Below, piece by piece: positions 5,852-11,885 of a DNA stretch of 11,885 nt. Positions within the stretch are counted from its first letter, which is position 1, and each line of letters starts with the position of its first letter. The translations under genes and the position numbers were made by a program. The notes beneath the pieces are model-generated. The model saw only the letters and a list, made by a program, of their open reading frames with translations, was not told the DNA's origin and did no database searches. Source of the stretch: Deltaproteobacteria bacterium RIFOXYA12_FULL_61_11. Lineage in GTDB: Bacteria > Bdellovibrionota_F > JAHFAK01 > YA12-FULL-61-11. The DNA lies in NCBI GenBank assembly GCA_001799195.1, contig MGSU01000063.1, positions 1-11,885 on the forward strand, given 5' to 3'.

Positions 5852-7444
5852 ATGGCTCGAATCAAGAAACCCAAAGCTGATGCCCTCCCGCAGACCACGG
5901 CACAACAGCTCGGTAGCCTTATCAAGTCGGCGCGCGACCTCATGCGCAAAGACAAGGGCCTCTCGACCGACCTCGACCGCCTGCCCCTCCTGACCTGGGT
6001 GATGTTTCTCAAGTTCCTCGACGATATGGAACAGCTCGAGGAGTCGAAATCCAGGATGCGCGGCGAGGAACACAAAGGCGCAATAGAAGCTCCCTACCGT
6101 TGGCGGGATTGGGGCGCACAGGAGGCTGGCATCACTGGCCCTGAGCTGCTCGCGTTCATCAACCACGAAGAGGCGACACGCCCCGACGGCACCAAGGGAC
6201 CGGGCCTACTCACGTACCTGCGAGGACTCCAGGGGAACGGCGACAACACCCACGGTCGGCGGCGACGTGTGATCGCCTCGGTATTCAAAGACATCACCTG
6301 CAGGATGCTCTCGGGTTATCTGCTGCGCGATGTCATCAACAAGCTGAACGGCATCCGCTTCCTGGCGAAGGAGGAGCTGTTCACCCTGGGACACCTCTAC
6401 GAGACCATGCTTCGCGAAATGCGCGACGCGGCAGGCGACAACGGCGAGTTCTACACCCCACGCGCCGTGGTGCGCTTCATGGTCGCGGTGACCGATCCAC
6501 GGCTTGGCGAAACAGTCATGGACCCAGCCTGCGGAACCGGTGGCTTCCTCGTCGAGGCGTATACCCATCTCGAAAAACAGTGCAAGACCATCGCCGACCG
6601 ACGTGTCTTGCAGGAGAGGAGCCTCTTCGGCGGCGAGGCCAAGCCGTTGCCGTTCTTGCTCTGCCAGATGAACCTACTGCTCCACGGGCTGGAAACGCCG
6701 CAGATCGATCCCGAGAACAGCCTGCGCCTGAAGCTGACCGAACTGGGAGACAAGGATCGGGTTGACGTCATCCTCACCAATCCACCCTTCGGCGGTGAGG
6801 AGGAGGCGGGCATCAAGGGCAACTTCCCCGCAGACCTACAGACCGCGGAGACCGCCCTGCTGTTCTTGCAGCTCATCATGCGCCGCTTGAAGCGACCGGG
6901 CCACGGGTCGGCGAGCGGTGGACGGGCCGCGGTCGTCGTCCCGAATGGGACCCTATTCGGCGATGGCGTGTGTGGCCGGATCAAGGAGCTACTCCTCAAG
7001 GAGTACAACCTTCACACGGTGGTGCGCCTGCCCAACGGCGTGTTCGCGCCCTACACCAGTATCCCGACCAACCTCCTCTTCTTCGACCGTTCGGGACTAA
7101 CCAGAGAGGTGTGGTTCTACGAGCTGCCCCTGCCGGATGGCCGGAAGAACTACACCAAGACCCAGCCCATGCAGTTCGAGGAGTTTACCGACTGCCTCGC
7201 CTGGTGGCAGAAGCGCGAGGAGAACGAGCACGCCTGGAAGGTCGAGGTCAAGGTCATCCTCAAGTACAACGAGGGGGGTCAGCTCGTGTCTGCCAACCTC
7301 GATCTCAAGAATCCTCATGCGCCCGAAGCGCTTGAGCACCTACCGCCCGAGCAACTCGCCGATGACATCCTCGAGAAAGAGCGGCGTATCATCGAGATCA
7401 TGGAAGAGATCAAGGCCGAGCTGGCAAAAGGGGCTTCAGCGTGA
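5852..7444 (+). CDS. hsdM: Type I restriction-modification methyltransferase M subunit (HsdM)
   Basis: A 530-residue N6-adenine DNA methyltransferase. It uses S-adenosylmethionine to methylate the site chosen by HsdS, and it forms the core to which HsdR binds. The N-terminal helical HsdM domain (about 15-165) is followed by the N6_Mtase domain. That domain has EFYTPR at 199-204, the AdoMet motif DPACGTGGF at 224-232 and the catalytic NPPF at 310-313. The C-terminal helix (LADDILEKERRIIEIMEEIK) is normal for the family. The ATG at 5852 has AGGAG three bases upstream and lies 11 bases after hsdR. The stop overlaps the GTG of a mini-ORF (GTGA, 7441-7444). All motifs are intact. Confidence 0.97.
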   Translation: MARIKKPKADALPQTTAQQLGSLIKSARDLMRKDKGLSTDLDRLPLLTWVMFLKFLDDMEQLEESKSRMRGEEHKGAIEAPYRWRDWGAQEAGITGPELLAFINHEEATRPDGTKGPGLLTYLRGLQGNGDNTHGRRRRVIASVFKDITCRMLSGYLLRDVINKLNGIRFLAKEELFTLGHLYETMLREMRDAAGDNGEFYTPRAVVRFMVAVTDPRLGETVMDPACGTGGFLVEAYTHLEKQCKTIADRRVLQERSLFGGEAKPLPFLLCQMNLLLHGLETPQIDPENSLRLKLTELGDKDRVDVILTNPPFGGEEEAGIKGNFPADLQTAETALLFLQLIMRRLKRPGHGSASGGRAAVVVPNGTLFGDGVCGRIKELLLKEYNLHTVVRLPNGVFAPYTSIPTNLLFFDRSGLTREVWFYELPLPDGRKNYTKTQPMQFEEFTDCLAWWQKREENEHAWKVEVKVILKYNEGGQLVSANLDLKNPHAPEALEHLPPEQLADDILEKERRIIEIMEEIKAELAKGASA

Positions 7445-7521
7445 AATCGAACGAGCCAAAATCGGGCAGCGGAGCAAGGTTGTATTTGACTCATTCATGG
7501 CATTTGGAATTTCCAGTATGA
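7441..7521 (+). CDS. Candidate 26-residue mini-ORF bridging hsdM and the KilA-N gene
   Basis: A GTG overlaps the hsdM stop (GTGA at 7441-7444) and is preceded by AAAAGGGG (7426-7433) at a 7-base spacing. The frame (MKSNEPKSGSG...) stays open for 26 codons and ends with TGA 7519-7521, which overlaps the KilA-N ATG (7518). It therefore fills the whole gap and links two genes by start/stop overlaps at both ends. No family is recognised. It may simply keep ribosomes moving into the next gene, or the overlaps may be chance. Two similar mini-ORFs follow in the operon, which makes chance less attractive. Confidence 0.4.
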   Translation: MKSNEPKSGSGARLYLTHSWHLEFPV

Positions 7522-8354
7522 GCACGACAACGGGCCGCACTATCATCGTAGAGGGTACGAAGATTACCGTCACAGGACGAGGCGACGAGGAATTCATTTC
7601 GCTCACCGACATGCTTCGTGCCAAGGTGGGTGACTTTTTTATCTCCGACTGGTTGCGAAATCGCAACACATTGGAGTTTTTGGGTATATTGGAAAGTGTT
7701 CACAACCCTAGGTTTAATTGTGGCGAATTCGCCATAATTAAAAGCCAGGCCGGCCTCAACAGCTACCGGATCAGCGTCAAGGATTGGGTTGAGAAGACGG
7801 GCGCCATCGGTCTCCGAGCGACAGCAGGGAGATATGGTGGTACGTACGCTCATCCGGACATCGCTTTCGAATTCGCGATGTGGATCAGTCCTGCCTTCAA
7901 GGTCTACCTCATCAAAGAATTCAAGCGCCTCAAGGACGAGGAAGCCGAGCGTAACTCGCGCGAGTGGAGCTTCCAGCGCACGCTCGCCAAGGTAAACTAC
8001 CGGATCCACACGGACGCTATCCAGGAGCACCTGATCCCGCCGGAGCTGACCAAAGCCCAGGTCCAGCTCGTCTACGCCTCCGAGGCCGATCTCTTGAACA
8101 TGGCCCTGTTCGGTAAGACGGCAGCCGAGTGGCGTCGGCACCATTCCAAGCTCGCAGGCAACCTGCGCGACCATGCCACGCTCGAGCAGCTCGTTGTGCT
8201 CTCGAACCTCGAAAGCCTGAATTCTGTGATGATTCACCAGGGCCTTGCCGCTTCCGAACGCCTGCAGCAACTCAACACGATCGCGATCACGCAGATGCGC
8301 TCCCTGGTGACGTCAGCCTCCGTGAAGCAACTGACCACAAGGGGCAAGCGATGA
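7518..8354 (+). CDS. KilA-N domain protein inside the type I R-M operon
   Basis: A 278-residue protein. Residues about 8-135 form a KilA-N DNA-binding domain: FISLTDM (26-32), WLRNRNTLEFLGI (45-57), AGLNSYRISVKDW (78-90), GRYGGTYAHPDIAFEFAMWISPAFKVYLIKEF (104-135 region, split by a conserved glycine turn). The C-terminal half is helical and charged, with no enzyme motif seen; it may serve for oligomerisation or partner contact. KilA-N is known from phage and large DNA virus proteins. Its place between hsdM and hsdS suggests a regulatory or accessory role in restriction, or antiphage sensing; this is inference. ATG 7518 is chosen (GGAA at 7506-7509); an ATG at 7497 would add seven residues. 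The codons for the N-terminal domain are AT-rich compared with the rest. Confidence 0.93.
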   Translation: MSTTTGRTIIVEGTKITVTGRGDEEFISLTDMLRAKVGDFFISDWLRNRNTLEFLGILESVHNPRFNCGEFAIIKSQAGLNSYRISVKDWVEKTGAIGLRATAGRYGGTYAHPDIAFEFAMWISPAFKVYLIKEFKRLKDEEAERNSREWSFQRTLAKVNYRIHTDAIQEHLIPPELTKAQVQLVYASEADLLNMALFGKTAAEWRRHHSKLAGNLRDHATLEQLVVLSNLESLNSVMIHQGLAASERLQQLNTIAITQMRSLVTSASVKQLTTRGKR

Positions 8355-8443
8355 CGAGGCCTGGACACCTGCCGCTCTCAGCCCAGGAGAAGCACGAGGT
8401 TTTCCGTGAGTTTCGCGACGAAACCGAAGAGGAAGGCGAGTGA
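8351..8443 (+). CDS. Candidate 30-residue mini-ORF bridging the KilA-N gene and hsdS
   Basis: The ATG overlaps the KilA-N stop (ATGA at 8351-8354) and has AAGGGG (8339-8344) six bases upstream. The frame runs 30 codons (MTRPGHLPLSAQEK..., acidic end EEEGE). It stops at 8441-8443, sharing one base with the hsdS ATG (TGATG). The sequence looks like a short charged helix with a Pro/Leu start rather than random arginine-rich out-of-frame text, so I lean to a real coding frame. I recognise no family. Its role could be structural coupling of translation or a small accessory peptide. Confidence 0.5.
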   Translation: MTRPGHLPLSAQEKHEVFREFRDETEEEGE

Positions 8444-9594
8444 TGAGTGCTACGTGGCCCATAGTGGCTCTGGGAGAGGTGCTGACCAAGTCAGAAGCAT
8501 GGATCGATCTCGCACCCGAGGTCGAGTACCAGGAGGTGACTGTCCATCTCTGGGGGCGAGGCGTCTCTCAGAGGCGACAAGTAATCGGCGCCGAGATCGG
8601 CAGCGACCGTCGTCGTCAGGTGCGCTCCCGCCAGTTCATTCTTTCCCGGATCGATGCCCGCAACGGGGCGTTCGGTCTTGTTCCCGCAGAACTTGACGGT
8701 GCAGTGGTGTCGAACGATTTTCCGACCTTCGATGTTCATGAAAACCGAATGCTGCCAGAGTATCTGGGATGGCTAAGTCGCACAGCCACGTTCGTTGATG
8801 CGTGCAAGGCCGCTAGCGAGGGCACGACCAACCGGGTTCGGCTGAAGGAAGACAAGTTCCTGCAAATGCCCTTGTCCTTGCCCCCGCTATCCGAGCAGCA
8901 ACGCATCGTGGCGAAGATCGAACGGCTGGCCGGGTTGGTGGATGAGGCGAAGAGGCTGCGGGCGAAGATCGAATTGGACCACCGCCGCTTGCTTCTATCG
9001 TGTTTTAACCAAGTTGTTCAGGGCGCGGGTTGGCGAAAAATGTCCGGTGTTGCCCCCTTGGTGCGGCGCGAAGTCAAGATCGATCCAAATGTTGAGTATC
9101 CGGAGTTAGGGATTCGCTCGTTTGGAAGGGGTACGTTTCATAAACCGGCACTCTCGGGCATGGAAGTCGGAAGTAAACGCCTGTTTCAAATCGCCAAGGG
9201 GGATTTGATTTTCAGCAATGTCTTTGCATGGGAAGGAGGTATTGCTGTTGCGCAAGACCAAGACGATAGTCGTTTTGGTTCGCATCGATTCATTACCTGT
9301 GTTCCTGATCCTGTGGTTGCTACCTCAAATTTCCTTTGTTTCTACTTCCTAACCATGCCAGGACTCTTGGAGATAGGTGAGGCATCCCCGGGAGGAGCGG
9401 GTCGTAACCGCACCCTGGGTCTTAACGCACTCTCACAAATCAAAGTACCTGTGCCGGATATTCGGAAGCAAGTTTGGTTCGATAGTGTACATGCAGGTCT
9501 AAGGGCGAAAGAGCAAATGCAGCAAGTCGCAGATCGAGGTATTGATTCGATTGTGCCAATAGTACTCCAACAGGTGTTCAACGGGGCATTATGA
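8443..9594 (+). CDS. hsdS: Type I restriction-modification specificity subunit (HsdS)
   Basis: A 383-residue DNA-recognition subunit. It has two target-recognition domains, each followed by a helical spacer, the normal full-length HsdS plan. TRD1 spans about 1-145 and ends with the typical LSLPPLSEQQRIV (144-156) leading into spacer helix 1 (to about 192). TRD2 spans about 195-335, with a more diverged spacer 2 (PVPDIRKQVWFDSV...). The two TRDs are related: VEYxE at 27 and 217, GRG at 38 and 228, and GxExGSxR at 49 and 239, all offset by 190 residues. Specificity cannot be read from this. The ATG at 8443 has AGGAAGG (8430-8436) six bases upstream; a GTG at 8440 is less likely. TRD2 is encoded by lower-GC DNA than TRD1. 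Confidence 0.94.
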   Translation: MSATWPIVALGEVLTKSEAWIDLAPEVEYQEVTVHLWGRGVSQRRQVIGAEIGSDRRRQVRSRQFILSRIDARNGAFGLVPAELDGAVVSNDFPTFDVHENRMLPEYLGWLSRTATFVDACKAASEGTTNRVRLKEDKFLQMPLSLPPLSEQQRIVAKIERLAGLVDEAKRLRAKIELDHRRLLLSCFNQVVQGAGWRKMSGVAPLVRREVKIDPNVEYPELGIRSFGRGTFHKPALSGMEVGSKRLFQIAKGDLIFSNVFAWEGGIAVAQDQDDSRFGSHRFITCVPDPVVATSNFLCFYFLTMPGLLEIGEASPGGAGRNRTLGLNALSQIKVPVPDIRKQVWFDSVHAGLRAKEQMQQVADRGIDSIVPIVLQQVFNGAL

Positions 9595-9710
9595 TCATGA
9601 ATGCGCGCCGGGTGACCATCACGGCCGAGAGCGAAAAACCGAGTGACGACCTAATCAAGGATCTGGACAAGCACCTGACCGGCGTCTCGGAAAAGTGGCG
9701 GTTGGAGTAG
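9591..9710 (+). CDS. Candidate 39-residue mini-ORF between hsdS and the large NTPase gene
   Basis: The ATG overlaps the hsdS stop (ATGA at 9591-9594), with GGGG at 9583-9586 close upstream; a second in-frame ATG is at 9597. The product, beginning MIMNARRVTITAE and ending EKWRLE, is 39 residues, charged and likely helical (SDDLIKDLDKHL). The TAG at 9708-9710 lies 9 bases before the ATG of the long downstream ORF. No family is recognised. The balanced composition and operon spacing favour a real small gene. It could also be a remnant, or a leader whose translation supports the next gene. Confidence 0.5.
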   Translation: MIMNARRVTITAESEKPSDDLIKDLDKHLTGVSEKWRLE

Positions 9711-9719
9711 GACCCGACG

Positions 9720-11885
9720 ATGGCGAAGAAAGTCGCACCGCCGAAAAGCACTGGAGGAGGTGGATTCGTCTTCGAAGACAAGGTGTGTGCGTGGTTCCTC
9801 GCCCATATGCTGGCCGGAGAACCACCCCTTGATACAACCCTGGGTACACTGGATCGGATCGATTTCCAGACGAGAGTTGACGGCTGGTATCTAGATGACT
9901 TGCTCCTCACGTTATCGGGACCAAGTGGTACTCGACGGTGTGCCTTGTCGGTCAAGAGCAACACCCAGTTTGGCGTCGCGACTGCTCCTCCGGACTTCGT
10001 TAAGGCCGCCTGGGAGCAGTTTCTCCACGAGGGCTCCGACGTTCTCAATGAGGCGGAGAACTACCTGGGCATTGCCACAGCGCCCATTTCCGGCGAACTC
10101 CGCGACGCGATCTCGTTTGTAATCCGAACGGCTCGCGAAGGAGATCCCCCGCTTCTACCCGGCCGATACGCGGATCCGAACTGGGCCAGCGAGACGAAGC
10201 GGTCTCTCTTCGAGAGCTTCACGTGTCCGAATGACCTCGCTATAGGACGCGGCATTACCTCGGCCGACACCGGCAGACTCACCGCACGCCTCCAGGTGCT
10301 CGAGTTCGACTTCGAAGCCACCGTTTCCGAGTCGGAGAAGGAGGCAGTCCAGCGCTGCAGGAGATCTCTGACCAGCCAATCGACGGAGGACGCCCTCGCC
10401 CTCTGGGCCGAGCTGCTGCGGATCTCGGCCACGAAGCGCCCAGTTGCCGGCTGCGTGACACGACTCACGCTATTGAATGAGCTTCGCGGCCGCTTTCGTC
10501 TCGTCGACCTGCCTGACCATCGTGCAGACTGGCGCCGCCTTGAACACCTTTCGACCACGGTACACGCGCAGATACGGGACTCAATTGGTGGGCAGGTGCG
10601 CATCCCGCGCGACAAGGACGTCGCGGCCGTCGGCGAAGCGCTCCATGCATCGCCCGGGGTTGTGCTGCTCGGCCGCTCTGGTATCGGCAAGTCGGTCGTA
10701 GCAAAGATTCTGTCGGACCGAAACACCTCGGATGGCGGGCGATCTCTTTGGTTTGACGCGCGTTCCTTCGACCGTGTCGACTACGCGGCGTTCGAGGCCG
10801 ACCTTGCGCTTTCGCACGAACTGCCGGAGGTCCTCCGCTCCGCACCGAATGCGCGTCCACTCCTGGTTCTCGATGGCTTGGATCGCCTCCGCGACGAGAC
10901 GGCATTCGGAATCGTCGCATTCTTGGTCCGTGGTCTCGGCGAGTCGCGCGGTGAAAGCCCGTGGCGCGTTATCCTCACGTGCCAGACGCCAGAGTGGCCG
11001 CGTCTTCAGGCTCTCCTCCCAAGGGTGGACGTGCCCGTCAACACATGGCCGCTCGTGGAGTGCGAGCCGGTATCGTTCGACGCACTGGAACCAGTGTGGG
11101 AACAGATTCCAAGTGCCTCACGCCTGCGTTTCCAGACGAACCTGCAACCCCTACTCGTCAACCTCAAGATTCTCGACCTAGTCGCAACCCAGATCCTCTC
11201 TGGGGGCAGTGTGGTCACGTCGGGCTGGGTCGGTGAAACAAGTGTCGCTCGTTGGTTCTGGGACGCGAATGTTGCACGCGGGGACGACGCATCTCCAAGA
11301 GCCCGGTTGGTAGCCCTGCTTGCCGAACGGCAGGCTGATGATCTCCGACCTGCACTCCCGTTGCATGCCTTTAATGTTGGAGAGTTGGCGCCTCTTGACG
11401 GCCTGATACGGGATGGCATCTGCCAGCGCAGCGAGGACGACCGCGTCGCCTTCCAGCATGACCTCTTCGGCGACTGGGCTCGCATGCGAATCCTTGCATC
11501 CCGGCATGACGATATCGAGAGCTTTCTTGCCGACCGCCTGGACTCCCCCCTGTGGCATCGGGCGCTTCGCCTCTACGGCATTCACCTGCTGGAGCAGACG
11601 CGTGATCTTGCTCGTTGGCGGGCCACGTTGGCGAGCCTCACCGGACGCGCTGGAAGCGGCGCCGGAGACTGTCTCATTGATTCGCTCTTTTTCGCCGCCA
11701 ACGCGCTACCGCTCCTTGAGGCCGTCCGCGCAGATTTGCTGGCCGAGGATGGCAAGCTCCTCCGCCGACTACTCGGGCGCTTTCTCGTCTTTGCCACGCT
11801 GCCCGACGCTCGCGTTCTCGCGTTCGCGAAGGCCGAGGAACTCGACAGCGATGAAGTGGCGGCTCGGTACCGACGTCCAAACTGG
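9720..11885 (+). CDS. Large P-loop (STAND-like) NTPase with N-terminal nuclease-like domain, 3' end beyond the window
   Basis: From ATG 9720 (AGGA at 9709-9712, 7 bases upstream) the frame has no stop for 722 codons up to the window end, so the C-terminus is missing. Residues 1-100 (GGGGFVFEDKVCAWFL, then DGWYLDDLLL at 54-63 and ALSVKS at 75-80) look like the acidic-plus-xxK layout of PD-(D/E)XK or Cap4-type nucleases. Asp60 and Lys79 would be key, but a Ser at 77 replaces the usual Glu/Gln, so activity is uncertain. The NTPase core has Walker A GRSGIGKS (318-325), Walker B LLVLDGLD (381-388) and a sensor-like VILTC (417-421). FQHDLFGDWAR (578-588) matches the winged-helix motif common in STAND proteins. 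A helical region follows and probably leads to a sensor repeat domain. It lies 9 bases after the mini-ORF, in the R-M operon. The NTPase is clear; the nuclease and antiphage roles are inferred, and Avs-like or other NACHT/STAND families are possible relatives. Confidence 0.88.
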   Translation, partial: MAKKVAPPKSTGGGGFVFEDKVCAWFLAHMLAGEPPLDTTLGTLDRIDFQTRVDGWYLDDLLLTLSGPSGTRRCALSVKSNTQFGVATAPPDFVKAAWEQFLHEGSDVLNEAENYLGIATAPISGELRDAISFVIRTAREGDPPLLPGRYADPNWASETKRSLFESFTCPNDLAIGRGITSADTGRLTARLQVLEFDFEATVSESEKEAVQRCRRSLTSQSTEDALALWAELLRISATKRPVAGCVTRLTLLNELRGRFRLVDLPDHRADWRRLEHLSTTVHAQIRDSIGGQVRIPRDKDVAAVGEALHASPGVVLLGRSGIGKSVVAKILSDRNTSDGGRSLWFDARSFDRVDYAAFEADLALSHELPEVLRSAPNARPLLVLDGLDRLRDETAFGIVAFLVRGLGESRGESPWRVILTCQTPEWPRLQALLPRVDVPVNTWPLVECEPVSFDALEPVWEQIPSASRLRFQTNLQPLLVNLKILDLVATQILSGGSVVTSGWVGETSVARWFWDANVARGDDASPRARLVALLAERQADDLRPALPLHAFNVGELAPLDGLIRDGICQRSEDDRVAFQHDLFGDWARMRILASRHDDIESFLADRLDSPLWHRALRLYGIHLLEQTRDLARWRATLASLTGRAGSGAGDCLIDSLFFAANALPLLEAVRADLLAEDGKLLRRLLGRFLVFATLPDARVLAFAKAEELDSDEVAARYRRPNW

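Noticed and set aside
7486-7514. Possible internal promoter before the KilA-N gene (TTGACT at 7486-7491)
   Set aside because: The -35 is good, but no acceptable -10 occurs at 16-18 bp; the AT-rich stretch is better explained by the composition shift.
10061-10726. 221-codon minus-strand frame under the NTPase gene
   Set aside because: Arg/Ser-rich translation. The opposite strand carries an unbroken 722-codon frame with Walker motifs.
10732-11236. Plus-strand frames of 149 and 91 codons within the NTPase region
   Set aside because: They are out of frame with the long NTPase ORF and have Ser/Arg/Thr-rich composition, so they are shadows.
1-11885. tRNA, rRNA, CRISPR array or insertion-sequence ends
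   Set aside because: No cloverleaf, regularly spaced repeats or transposase with terminal repeats were seen when reading both strands.

Overview
The window comes from a GC-rich bacterial chromosome or genomic island (about 60% GC by eye). The sequence alone does not fix the genus. The gene families fit Proteobacteria or Nitrospirota best, but this is a low-confidence guess. Apart from one truncated gene at the left edge, every gene is on the + strand. There are no rRNA, tRNA or CRISPR features.

Layout: (1) 1-328, minus strand: the 5' part of an unrecognised protein gene leaving the window, with its own candidate promoter and operator-like palindrome. (2) 329-770: a gene-free divergent intergenic region with a long pyrimidine-rich tract. 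(3) 771-3186: a mobility cassette of three start/stop-overlapping genes: a DUF2924 protein, a large serine recombinase and a small HTH protein. (4) 3262-9594: a type I restriction-modification operon in the order HTH_17 regulator, hsdR (EcoEI-like), hsdM, KilA-N protein, hsdS. (5) 9591-11885: a 39-codon mini-ORF, then a very long ORF with no stop before the window ends. The latter encodes at least 722 residues of a P-loop (STAND-like) NTPase. Its N-terminal region resembles PD-(D/E)XK/Cap4-type nucleases.

How the parts may work together: HsdM and HsdS would form the methyltransferase, and HsdR adds the ATP-driven translocase and nuclease. The small HTH_17 gene overlaps hsdR by ATGA and is the natural candidate for controlling restriction. 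The large NTPase lies 9 bp after the last mini-ORF and looks co-transcribed. By analogy with prrC-type genes inside type I loci, it could be a second-line or guard defence gene that acts when restriction fails; this is inference.

Most striking: the large 3' ORF, which runs off the right edge, is the best candidate for an undescribed defence component. In addition, three mini-ORFs (26, 30 and 39 codons) fill the hsdM/KilA-N, KilA-N/hsdS and hsdS/NTPase gaps. Each starts by overlapping the upstream stop codon, and two end on the downstream start codon, making an almost continuous translational relay. The KilA-N N-terminus and the second hsdS recognition domain are AT-richer than the rest of the operon, which suggests domain exchange.
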